IMG/VR virus record: IMGVR_UViG_3300007516_000148
Location: 1-24,015 of that record
Length of the DNA stretch: 24,015 nucleotides
DNA from: a virus
Strand: one strand, 5' to 3'
In this document: piece after piece, positions 1 through 7,844 of the stretch
Position numbering within the stretch: position 1 is the first letter of the stretch
Layout of the letters: each line of letters begins with the position of its first letter
Made by a program: the position numbers and the translations under genes
Notes under the pieces: generated by a model
What the model saw: only the letters and a program-made list of their open reading frames with translations
Database searches by the model: none
Told to the model about the DNA's origin: nothing

Positions 1-517
1 TATCAGATTCAGAATTACCCTTACCTAAATTTTTAATAGTTTTTCCAGCAACTGTATCGCCTAAAGTCTTACCGATTCTGATAGCAGCAGTCGTTAATTT
101 TTTTGTAGGTTCACGAAATGCATTATTGAGAGTGTTTTGTGCTAATTTAGAGAGCCCTTTCCCCACTCCTTTAATAATGCCTTCACCCGCTATACCACCC
201 ACCGCCCCTTCCCCAACATCTTTAATAAACTCTAGAGGGTTACTAGTTTGAGTATTTGCGGCAGCCTGTGAAGCTCCTCTGGCTGCCCCACTAGCTATAA
301 ACTTTAAACCTTTGGCAGCTGGAATCAGTGTGGATCCTAACTCTAAGCCCGACCTAGCAATGGATTTGACAAAGTCTGCGGTGTCTCCAGCAGCGTCTTT
401 TACTACATTTCCCGAGTTTCTTTGACGACGTTTTTTCTCATCTTCTTGCCACTGTTTGTCTAGGTTGACAGTGTTTCCATAACCAATAAAACTAAGTAAA
501 TTTCGTACGTTATCCAT
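1..517 (-). CDS. Internal-virion-type protein, partial (runs off left edge)
   Basis: An open frame begins with ATG at 517 (MDNVRNLLSF) and stays open to base 1, so only the first 172 residues are visible. The start overlaps the stop of the upstream gene by 8 bases (ATGGATAA). After a basic stretch (residues 27-34, DEKKRRQRN) the protein is a long run of small and hydrophobic residues (Ala, Gly, Ile, Leu) with amphipathic helix character. There is no enzymatic motif in the visible part. Its place as the last gene after adaptor, nozzle and a coiled-coil virion protein matches the internal or ejection proteins of podoviruses, which line the head core and enter the cell with the DNA. The full-length protein could be much larger and might carry a transglycosylase or other domain outside the window. 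The frame is secure; the role is inferred from position and composition. Confidence 0.7.
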   Translation of the reverse strand, partial: MDNVRNLLSFIGYGNTVNLDKQWQEDEKKRRQRNSGNVVKDAAGDTADFVKSIARSGLELGSTLIPAAKGLKFIASGAARGASQAAANTQTSNPLEFIKDVGEGAVGGIAGEGIIKGVGKGLSKLAQNTLNNAFREPTKKLTTAAIRIGKTLGDTVAGKTIKNLGKGNSESD

Positions 518-1508
518 AATATTCCCAGTCTGAACTACCCATTAAAGCATTATTAGCTCCACCATTTACTGCTTGTAAGTATTGGGCTATCCCACTATTG
601 CTACCTCCACCAGAGCTAGGAGCTGAAGATGGTCCTAGATCTTTTATAATTGCACCTGTTTGTGGATTGATAAGTTTCTGGCTACCGTTAATGGTGACCA
701 TCTGTGTATTAGTAGACAATTGTTTACTAAACTCTTCTCGCTGAAAATCATACCCTCTTTGTTCCTTGGCTAGGTCATTAGCCTCCTGCCATTCTGTTGT
801 TGCCAAAGATTGTTGAGATTGAAGTTTTGTTAGTAAAATATTAAGTCTATCTTGTCTATCAGCTGTGAAGCCGGTCATTTCTCTAGCAGCCTGTTGGCTA
901 ATCTGATCTACACCCTGTTTATAGACATCACTAATTCTATCCTGTCCTCTCATGGCTAAACCGGTTTTGTTGTTGATATCTTGAGTACCTAGTTGGATAC
1001 CCTGAAGTACACGGCCTAAAGATTGTGAAAGCCAGCCTAGATCTTCAGTTAGAGGACGTTTAGTTTCGGTGACTAAGTTTTGGCGCTGTCCTTCGGTTAA
1101 GAGTGAGTTCCTTGAGGTGTCGGATACATTACCTTCAACTCTGCGGATAGTGTCTTCTAAGTCGTTAACTTGACCGGATAGAGATGTAGCCGTTTTTCTT
1201 AAAGTAGGGATTCCAGCTTCCCCCTCAAGCCTGTTATAGATATCAAGAGGTTGTTCAAGACCTTTAACGTAATCAGCATATTTACCAAAAGCGTCGGATA
1301 CTTGAGAGCCTTGAGACTTGGCTAAATCATAACTAGACCCACCTATATCAGAGAGTTTAATGTCGGGAAAAGAGAAGTTAATACCACCGCCGCCGGATCC
1401 AACTCCAAACTCCTTAGATAGCTCCGCCGCACGAGGGCCAGAGGCAGCATTTGCAGCATCTGTAGCGTTATAGCCACCTTTAGTTATAAGAGCCTGTGTC
1501 AAATCCAT
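510..1508 (-). CDS. Putative internal virion / ejection-type protein (332 aa)
   Basis: No family is recognised with certainty. The N-terminal 50 residues are Ala/Gly-rich, with a short Gly run (GSGGGG) followed by INFSFPDIKLSD. Residues about 90-260 are predicted to be mostly long helices with coiled-coil spacing and many Gln, Arg and Asp residues. The C-terminus is low complexity (SSAPSSGGGSNSG) and ends WEYYG. There is no signal peptide or membrane segment. It follows the nozzle-like gene and precedes another Ala/Gly-rich virion-type gene, the place where podoviruses keep internal virion proteins. The ATG at 1508 follows a 15-base spacer, TGATACTATAAATAT, nearly identical to the one before the portal gene, and there is no Shine-Dalgarno sequence. 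A minor tail protein is an alternative. Confidence 0.75.
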   Translation of the reverse strand: MDLTQALITKGGYNATDAANAASGPRAAELSKEFGVGSGGGGINFSFPDIKLSDIGGSSYDLAKSQGSQVSDAFGKYADYVKGLEQPLDIYNRLEGEAGIPTLRKTATSLSGQVNDLEDTIRRVEGNVSDTSRNSLLTEGQRQNLVTETKRPLTEDLGWLSQSLGRVLQGIQLGTQDINNKTGLAMRGQDRISDVYKQGVDQISQQAAREMTGFTADRQDRLNILLTKLQSQQSLATTEWQEANDLAKEQRGYDFQREEFSKQLSTNTQMVTINGSQKLINPQTGAIIKDLGPSSAPSSGGGSNSGIAQYLQAVNGGANNALMGSSDWEYYG

Positions 1509-1523
1509 ATATTTATAGTATCA

Positions 1524-1766
1524 CTAAGTTAAAGTTTCTGAAAGCCATGCTGTCCCGTTCCACAGAGATAGTACACCTGTATCAGTTGCCCAATAAGCTT
1601 TACATTCCGCTCCACCAGCTGGACGATCAGCAGACAACCCTTCAAAGATAATAATTCCGTCAACATGGGTTTGTTGGATAGCTTTAGGCGTGATATTACG
1701 TTTATAAATTCTAAGTGCCTCCAATCTATCCTCTAGATCAGACAGCCGTTTAATTAATTCATCCAT
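1524..1766 (-). CDS. Small coiled-coil / fibre-tip-like structural protein (80 aa)
   Basis: The first 25 residues (MDELIKRLSDLEDRLEALR) form a clear heptad-repeat coiled coil, probably an oligomerisation stalk. The C-terminus (YWATDTGVLSLWNGTAW) resembles the short 'DTG-x-L-x-x-WNGTAW' element common in phage fibre and minor tail proteins. The start codon overlaps the end of the nozzle-like gene (ATGGATGA), so translation is probably coupled to it. The likely role is a small trimeric accessory protein attached to the tail; its partner is not visible. The gene is convincing because of overlap, motif and coding quality. The function is inferred. Confidence 0.72.
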   Translation of the reverse strand: MDELIKRLSDLEDRLEALRIYKRNITPKAIQQTHVDGIIIFEGLSADRPAGGAECKAYWATDTGVLSLWNGTAWLSETLT

Positions 1767-4700
1767 TGTTAAAGGCGCTTTCCGATGCTAGTACTTCCTC
1801 TTCAAAAGACAACTCTAATAAGATTGGAGCTGTAGATACAGTACTACTTAGGTTAATAGCCACATCTATTTCTTTGTGTCGGCCTTTACCAACTGCTAAT
1901 CTAGCAACATTATTATCCTCATTCATTTGCACTGTGCCAGTTTGCCAACTTCCACGATCTAATCTATATTCAAGTGATACGGATTGACCTGTAATCAATG
2001 GTTCAAGATCAGCTCTTAGATTCATAACTGATTTTTCCTTATAAACGGCACCATAGTCCATCCTAAGACGTTCAATTCTAGCCGTGGAAAAAGTAGTCCC
2101 AGCCGGATCTATTACGTCTACACCATAGGACACATTATCCTTCCAGCCTATTAATAACTTCTTTTCAACTGGAAAAACTAGACCTACTTGGATGTTGGAG
2201 TTAGTTCTATTACCAGTCGAGAGTGGGTAATCATAGGATAGAGCCATCGGATCAGTGTCATCCAGATGACCATATGTATAGACCCCTTGCTCAACTGTAT
2301 TAGAATTGGTCACACCAGCACCGAATCTGAGTAAAGTTTGCCACATGGTCACGGCTCCGGGCATAATTTCCATAGAGTCGGCCGAAGTAATGAGTGGGAC
2401 GCGTTTTTTCTTTCTCGCCTTAGCTCCACCTGTATACTCCAGTAGATCTCCTTGATATCCAGCCCAGCTGTAAAGAGTACCAGCTGTGCCAAGCATAGCG
2501 TTGATTGCACCCTCTGGCACCTCAATATAATCATTGTAAGTGGTGGATATACCATCCCAGAAAAAGATTGCCCCCTGATCATACGATCCGACACTAGTTC
2601 CACGCATACACCCAATAGCTAAAAATCCTTGCCATTTAGCTAGGCAACGAATATTATATTCCGCGGGTAGAGTTAGCCTGTGCGGCTTAAAAGTAACACC
2701 ATTCCAAGTAGCTAAATATCTACCATTACCAATAGTCAATAAATTAATCATATTTTCCATAGGATGATATTGAGTATCTGTCACTAAGAATTGATAATAA
2801 GTGTGAAAATCAGCAGTATTAAGATCACTTGTCGTGGTTGTGACTACCGCGGGAGTCCCAGTAGTATTTGTGACTGTTAGATGAAAGTGGTAAGTTTGTC
2901 CAAGCACCGGACGCCACACGTCACTAAAAATAAATTCAAAATCCCCAGATGCAGGCAGGGCAGCGTTTAATACAGTCTTTGACGCAACAACTCTATTCAG
3001 GGCATCATGTACAGTAAGTGTCCAATCAGCTGTAGTCCCTTTAGCACTGATATTGACCTCAAGTGATTTTTGAGGGTCACGTACAGGTATAAATTCTTGT
3101 CTATCAGTTGAGGATTCACCAATAGACGTAGACAGTGCGTAGGTCTGACCAGTGGTATCGAGGGCTTGATCTAGGTCTAGTCTAGCAGTAGGTGAGGAAA
3201 AAGGGACGGTCGTAGTATAAGTGGGTGAACCTGAAGCCGTTAAATTATTGGCGTTAGATGTAGCGTCTGTAGCATCGTTATTAAATTTATAATAGGCTAC
3301 CAATCCAGGAGAGGTCGTTGAGACTTGAATATCCTTATTAGAGAATAGTTGAGATTGTGTGCGTTCAGTATTCCAAACTCTTACATCATCAACTAATCCG
3401 TCCATAAATCCGGTTTTAGCTCCACCACTATTTTCATAGGCTCCAACATGGAAATCAGAGGCGTTGTCATGAATAGCCGTTAATGCTCCGGTGGCAGTTC
3501 CCTGAGACACACCATCTATATAAAAGGTTGCTGTGGAGCTAGAGGCATCCCACGACAACGCTAGTCTGTACCACAGAGCGGTTGTAATATCGACTACTTT
3601 TGTAAGACGTTCCGTATTTAAACCTGTACTAGATATACCTAGTCTGAGTTGATAAGAGGTAGTTGTGACTAAAGTATTGTCTTGTGATTGATCAATGGTT
3701 GGAGTAGTTGTTCCGGTAAATGAGGTATAGTAGTCGATATGGACTCTACCTGAGGATCCATTTGTACCGTCTCCCTGTCCTCCTGTTGCACGGGTTCCAC
3801 CGCTTGCAGTAACCAAAGTCGTACCCAAAGTACCGGATTGACACTTTAATAATACAGAGCCACCCGCACCACCACCGCCTCCGCCATGTTCATTACCTGA
3901 GGGAGCATCACCATTTCCACCATTAACCGTAATTAACGAGCCACTATTTAAGGTGATAGTAGTAGCGACTATAAATATTATTGCTCCACCATTTCCTCCT
4001 GATCCGCCGTATGCTGTAGCATGACCACCACCAGATCCACCACCACCACCAAACGTCATACTTGTTAAATCAGCACTTCCAGAACTTAATCCACCATTGC
4101 TTCCTGAGGCTGCACTGGCTGTAGTAGCATGACCACCACCAGATCCACCCATATAAGGCGGCGTACCAGATCCACCACCACCACCGGATCCATTAGCTGC
4201 AATCGACCTTGCTCCGCCTACTCCGGTAGTACCTTCTCCCTGAAAACCTACAAAATAATAATTTCCATCATCTGTTGATCTAGCTCCACCTCTAAATCCA
4301 CCCTTATTGCCTATATAAGCCTCTTGTCCTGCACCGGAAATTGTACCGTTATTAGTAATAGTTCCTGAACAAAGAAATGCTAATATGCCTCCAGTTGTAC
4401 CGTCCCAAGCCTTAGCGGTATAAGTAAATCCACTATTTATCGTGACAGCAGAATATTGAAGTAAAACCCTGACCTGCGCTCCTGTAATATAGGCAGCATT
4501 TAAAGCATTAGCTAGAGTAATAGTGCCGGCGGTGTAAGAGACGATAGTGTTGCGCATAGTAGTACCTGCACCACTGCCCCTAGTTTGATGGATTAATATT
4601 TCCTGACCTGAAGCAAATCCGGCATTGGTGGCACTAAGACTTAAACTTGCTAAAGTCCCCGTACAAGCTGAATCAGTTGGAGATTCTGTAGTATTAGATG

Positions 4701-5400
4701 AAATTGTCAATGCTCCACTAGAGCCATCACCGAAGAAACCTGATATAGCAAAAAGATCAAACATGTATGACCTGAGTGTTCCGGATTCATCCCATTTAGA
4801 TACTATGGTATGTGAGTTGCCAACAGTTGGTAAGGATTCAGGTTTATAATATGCCTCAATTGCTAAATCTCCGGTAATAGATAGCGAGGCGCTGTCAGCT
4901 CTGGATAGATACTGAGAGGATCCGGATTCTAGATCTATGGAATAAGTGTTAAGCGGTACGCCACCCTCTGAACCTAAATAATCATCAACAAAGTTAGCAG
5001 TCCCATCAGTTGGTCCATATCTTCCTAGGACTCTATCTGAAGCGTAATAGAGGAAGTTATCCTCCCCGTAAAACTTAAGTCCATTGCCGTGAGAGTTGGC
5101 TACCTGTCTAAGTAGAGCGTGTGACCCAGCCAAAGTTCGACTATAGATGTTTCCGGTATCTCCATGAATATAAATAATATCATTGACTCTATCAGCCCAC
5201 TTAGGTAAATCAGTGACAACCGAGCCAGATTCTTTTGAAGTTTTAGTCAACACACTTACTTGGCGAGAGTGGGAACGGACATTAACACTGCGCCCGAAAG
5301 CGTAAGAATTAGGCAGATTCTTTTTATTGTCGTCAGATATCCCACCATTAAAAGAGGATTGAGTATCAAATTTGCGTGAGCGAGTATTTTTTCCATCCAT
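1759..5400 (-). CDS. Nozzle-like tail protein with LamG domain and glycine-rich adhesin-like insert (1213 aa)
   Basis: Position directly after the adaptor and the two outer parts of the protein suggest the nozzle (T7 gp12-type) of a short tail. Residues 1-145 and about 870-1213 contain repeated beta-strand and Trp/Gly patterns (YLATWNG, FFWDG, LYSWAG) consistent with a propeller-like core. Between them, residues about 150-735 look like a concanavalin/LamG sandwich: YSIDLESGSSQYL at the start, then WYRLALSWD, ATFYIDG, DDVRVWNTERTQ and YYKFNNDATD. The LamG fold is itself interrupted by residues about 226-575, which are very rich in glycine (runs of 5-6 Gly, GGSGGGHAT twice). Residues 745-860 look like another beta sandwich. 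LamG domains bind glycans or proteins, and glycine-rich regions serve as receptor-binding tips in some phage adhesins. This may therefore be a nozzle carrying its own host-binding module. Domain edges are judged by eye. The start overlaps the adaptor stop (TAATG). Confidence 0.85.
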   Translation of the reverse strand: MDGKNTRSRKFDTQSSFNGGISDDNKKNLPNSYAFGRSVNVRSHSRQVSVLTKTSKESGSVVTDLPKWADRVNDIIYIHGDTGNIYSRTLAGSHALLRQVANSHGNGLKFYGEDNFLYYASDRVLGRYGPTDGTANFVDDYLGSEGGVPLNTYSIDLESGSSQYLSRADSASLSITGDLAIEAYYKPESLPTVGNSHTIVSKWDESGTLRSYMFDLFAISGFFGDGSSGALTISSNTTESPTDSACTGTLASLSLSATNAGFASGQEILIHQTRGSGAGTTMRNTIVSYTAGTITLANALNAAYITGAQVRVLLQYSAVTINSGFTYTAKAWDGTTGGILAFLCSGTITNNGTISGAGQEAYIGNKGGFRGGARSTDDGNYYFVGFQGEGTTGVGGARSIAANGSGGGGGSGTPPYMGGSGGGHATTASAASGSNGGLSSGSADLTSMTFGGGGGSGGGHATAYGGSGGNGGAIIFIVATTITLNSGSLITVNGGNGDAPSGNEHGGGGGGAGGSVLLKCQSGTLGTTLVTASGGTRATGGQGDGTNGSSGRVHIDYYTSFTGTTTPTIDQSQDNTLVTTTSYQLRLGISSTGLNTERLTKVVDITTALWYRLALSWDASSSTATFYIDGVSQGTATGALTAIHDNASDFHVGAYENSGGAKTGFMDGLVDDVRVWNTERTQSQLFSNKDIQVSTTSPGLVAYYKFNNDATDATSNANNLTASGSPTYTTTVPFSSPTARLDLDQALDTTGQTYALSTSIGESSTDRQEFIPVRDPQKSLEVNISAKGTTADWTLTVHDALNRVVASKTVLNAALPASGDFEFIFSDVWRPVLGQTYHFHLTVTNTTGTPAVVTTTTSDLNTADFHTYYQFLVTDTQYHPMENMINLLTIGNGRYLATWNGVTFKPHRLTLPAEYNIRCLAKWQGFLAIGCMRGTSVGSYDQGAIFFWDGISTTYNDYIEVPEGAINAMLGTAGTLYSWAGYQGDLLEYTGGAKARKKKRVPLITSADSMEIMPGAVTMWQTLLRFGAGVTNSNTVEQGVYTYGHLDDTDPMALSYDYPLSTGNRTNSNIQVGLVFPVEKKLLIGWKDNVSYGVDVIDPAGTTFSTARIERLRMDYGAVYKEKSVMNLRADLEPLITGQSVSLEYRLDRGSWQTGTVQMNEDNNVARLAVGKGRHKEIDVAINLSSTVSTAPILLELSFEEEVLASESAFNNG

Positions 5401-6305
5401 TATGTAATATGTCTATCAGTATTATGGTCGAGTCCAATTATCCGCCTCCGAATACGATGATTCGGGATAACCTGTGAACTATAGCGTCTGCCATAAGTCG
5501 CCTTAGCCCAGGCGTGATATTGCTCATATTGGTTCTTGTAAATAGCCCCATAAGTAGCATCCTTCTTGTAACCTTCAAAATAGTGCCATAAAGCAAAGTA
5601 GACGGGGATGTGGTGGGTTGGCCCAGGAGTAACGGGCATTTGACCGATGATATAGGCACTAGTTCCGGCTGTAATAGCAGTTCCCTGGTATTTTTTAATT
5701 AATTCAAGATTAGTAGCGTCGGTAATAGATGCTATTTCGTACCATTGACCATCGTTAGTTATTTTTAGATATCTTCCAGCTAGGCCACCAGTGGCAGTGC
5801 TCCAAGCTGTCCCAGTTCCTACTATAGTCTCGTCCGCATTAGTGGCAGTGGTAATTGTACCGCTAGAAAAATCATCATATTGCATATCCTTAGACTCAGC
5901 TTCATAGATGATGGTGTAGGTTAGAGCAGAGGCAGAAGCGGGGTAGTATTCGATAGTATTCCGCCTAACAAACATATAACGGACATAATCACTAGTTACA
6001 CCGCTAGTATTGGATTGAATGATTCTCCACTCGTCTTCATCATAGATTTCATGCGCGCTATATTGATTACTACCACTAATTACATAAAACGCTTTAGGTC
6101 GGACACAATCTTCAGGTAATTGGACACTGCTAGCTGAGGGAACGGTCGTACCTGTTCTAGTTTTTTCTACATGATGAATCCCTAAATCAGCCTCAAGCAT
6201 GTGTTGACCTAAATTAATTTGTTGCTTGAGAAAAGTTGTGGCGTCAGTGGAGGTATCAACCGCCATGTTTTGTGCCATGGCATACTGTTGGTTAAAAGTT
6301 AACAT
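5400..6305 (-). CDS. Head-tail adaptor (T7 gp11 / SU10 adaptor-like, 301 aa)
   Basis: The N-terminus is helical (QQYAMAQNMAVD, FLKQQINLGQHMLE), followed by a beta-rich middle with the typical adaptor phrases VQLPEDCVRPKAFYV and TIEYYPA, and a C-terminal helical part (VYFALWHYFEGYKKDATYG). This layout, helical bundle plus beta barrel at about 300 residues, fits the adaptors that dock under the portal in short-tailed phages. It lies immediately before the nozzle-like gene, again as in podoviruses. A segment around residues 145-200 (TATNADETIVGTGTAWST) resembles a small beta domain often seen in structural proteins. There is no enzymatic motif. Its start at 6305 follows a 24-base gap with a weak AAGG upstream. 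I am confident it is a structural connector and fairly confident in the adaptor call. Confidence 0.8.
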   Translation of the reverse strand: MLTFNQQYAMAQNMAVDTSTDATTFLKQQINLGQHMLEADLGIHHVEKTRTGTTVPSASSVQLPEDCVRPKAFYVISGSNQYSAHEIYDEDEWRIIQSNTSGVTSDYVRYMFVRRNTIEYYPASASALTYTIIYEAESKDMQYDDFSSGTITTATNADETIVGTGTAWSTATGGLAGRYLKITNDGQWYEIASITDATNLELIKKYQGTAITAGTSAYIIGQMPVTPGPTHHIPVYFALWHYFEGYKKDATYGAIYKNQYEQYHAWAKATYGRRYSSQVIPNHRIRRRIIGLDHNTDRHIT

Positions 6306-6329
6306 AAAGCAGACTCTACCTTATTATAA

Positions 6330-7130
6330 CTACATATCCAGTAAAGTATCTAGGTCGTTCTCGTGAATTTGCTTATATGCCAGTCCCTTTTTAACTGGTG
6401 GATCACTAGGAGTTGTCGCGTTCATACCACTAGCAGCAGCTTTTTGTTTGCTGATTTGTTCTTTGTTTTCAACTTCCTTAGCTTTTTGATCAGCGAATTT
6501 AAACCCTCCACCAAACTGTTCGGGTACTTGTGTCCAAAGTTCATAAGCATCGTGATAGGTGCCCTTACCGTGTTTTTTGCCAAAATCTACTAGATCTAAT
6601 TTAAACTTTCTACCTTCGTCAGTATTCGCCGTTGGTAGTGTTTTTTCTTTGGCTAAGTTATCATACTCAGTCTCAAAATTCTGGACTATTTTAGCTTCAG
6701 CGTCCCTTTCTTCCTGTGCCTCTAACACTAGTAATTTTTTGGAGTCTTCATGGTAATCTAACGGATTTTCATACTTCTTATCTCTCATCTCGTTTTTGAA
6801 GAGTTCGGATTGTTTAATGGGGATTTGTGTTTCAACTACAGGTTGAGGATTCTCAGCTTCTCGTTTGGCCACCTCTTGAGCTACATAGGCATCACGTTCA
6901 GCAGTAGACTTAAAAGTAATTGGCTCTTCCGGGGGTTTCTCTTCAACCGCCTCTTCAATAACAGGAGTTTCCACAATGGGTAGGGCAGGCTCTTCTGTTG
7001 ATAGGAATGATTTAAATGCAGTTTTCTCACCATCATCTAGCTCCGCCTCATGTTCTTTAAGAAAATCTTTTTCGCCTTGATCAAGTTCATCGAGCATTTT
7101 CCAACGAGTTTTTCCCAGATCATAGTCCAT
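6330..7130 (-). CDS. Acidic helical protein, candidate scaffold (266 aa)
   Basis: Strongly charged and mostly helical. Residues about 10-85 are acidic with a Pro/Glu-rich linker (EEAVEEKPPEEP). The central part is Lys/Glu coiled-coil-like. The C-terminus carries a charged tail ending NDLDTLLDM. No domain is recognised. Scaffolding proteins of HK97-fold phages look like this (acidic, helical, no Cys), and no scaffold gene lies in its usual place between portal and capsid genes. This gene or the coiled-coil gene at 11416-12231 is therefore the best candidate for a displaced scaffold. The alternative is a virion-core or tail-assembly protein. The ATG overlaps the upstream stop (TAATG), so it is coupled to the gene at 7130-7789. 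The gene call is firm; the function is inference. Confidence 0.75.
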   Translation of the reverse strand: MDYDLGKTRWKMLDELDQGEKDFLKEHEAELDDGEKTAFKSFLSTEEPALPIVETPVIEEAVEEKPPEEPITFKSTAERDAYVAQEVAKREAENPQPVVETQIPIKQSELFKNEMRDKKYENPLDYHEDSKKLLVLEAQEERDAEAKIVQNFETEYDNLAKEKTLPTANTDEGRKFKLDLVDFGKKHGKGTYHDAYELWTQVPEQFGGGFKFADQKAKEVENKEQISKQKAAASGMNATTPSDPPVKKGLAYKQIHENDLDTLLDM

Positions 7131-7789
7131 TAGATAGGTTCCTCGTAGTTAAGCTCCTGAGATAAAGTTTCGTCATCCATTACAGCCCAAGCAGCTTTAG
7201 TTTTAGGATCCTCGACATTAATCATTAAAGTGTCTTGAGCATAGGCGACAAGTTTGCCTCTTAATTCGGTTTGTGGTTGTTCTGGAGCCTGAGGTGTGTT
7301 AGTTTCAATTTGTTTTTGTTCCAGAGCGACATCAGCTAAAGCAGCGGATAGATCAGGCACGGTCACTGCCGGCTCAGATTGAACTGGGACTGGTGGAGGA
7401 GTTGGGACTATTGCTATCGGAGCGACGATAGGTTGAGTTTGTTTAGCTATATATAGATCTAAGTCAGACGGTCTATTCATTTGAGATATTTTATCCTCTA
7501 GGAGTTGGTTTTCAGTTTTGGGTGCTTCTTGGACAGCAGCTGTAATATTTAATACTATTTGTTGAGTATAAGCAGACCTTTTTCCTAGATCAGCAGTGCT
7601 TTCGTTACGCTCATTCATGATGGAATCTACTAAATGTTTAAGAAAAATATTAGCCATTGATTGAGGAAAAGTTCTAGTTTGGCCCTTGACTAAAAGTCCG
7701 TAGGAAGCACTGTTATAAATGCAGTCAAAAGGTTCTGCCGCTAGATTAGTTAAGGTTATTTGATTGTGTTGGGCTTGTTCGGGATTCAT
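7130..7789 (-). CDS. Phage structural-region protein with N-terminal beta domain and Pro-rich linker (219 aa)
   Basis: Residues about 10-60 (NLAAEPFDCIYNSASYGLLV, then GQTRTFPQSMANIFLKHLVD) match a small domain I know from many phage head modules, of the form 'N-x-x-x-x-x-F-x-x-x-Y-x-G-x-x-Y-x-x-x-x-G-x-x-x-x-x-P-x-x-x-A-x-H-x-x-x-H-L'; its biochemical role is not established. Next come a helical stretch, a Pro/Ala/Val linker (PTPPPVPVQSEP) and an acidic C-terminal part. It is the first gene after the strong promoter at 7816-7844 and is translated from a leader of about 20 bases. It probably forms an operon with the acidic candidate scaffold, adaptor and nozzle-like genes. No catalytic residues are visible. 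Confidence 0.75.
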   Translation of the reverse strand: MNPEQAQHNQITLTNLAAEPFDCIYNSASYGLLVKGQTRTFPQSMANIFLKHLVDSIMNERNESTADLGKRSAYTQQIVLNITAAVQEAPKTENQLLEDKISQMNRPSDLDLYIAKQTQPIVAPIAIVPTPPPVPVQSEPAVTVPDLSAALADVALEQKQIETNTPQAPEQPQTELRGKLVAYAQDTLMINVEDPKTKAAWAVMDDETLSQELNYEEPI

Positions 7790-7815
7790 GGGGTGGACTC
7801 TTGGTCTCTTAATTA

Positions 7816-7844
7816 AGATTACAATGTTTCTAAAAAGGTGTCAA
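7816..7844 (-). promoter_or_regulatory. Strong sigma70-type promoter for the tail operon
   Basis: The minus strand reads TTGACA (7844-7839), a 17-base spacer, then TAATCT (7821-7816). The -35 is a perfect consensus match and directly abuts the stop codon of the upstream gene. Six bases later comes AGAGACCAAGAGTCCA (from 7809), which also occurs at the same spacing after the capsid-gene promoter. Transcription probably starts at or near 7809, giving a leader of about 20 bases before the ATG at 7789. Confidence 0.75.

Noticed and set aside
4951-4958. Further copy of the AAGCGGT promoter box
   Set aside because: It lies inside the nozzle-like coding sequence, matches only 7 bases and has no promoter hexamers in position.
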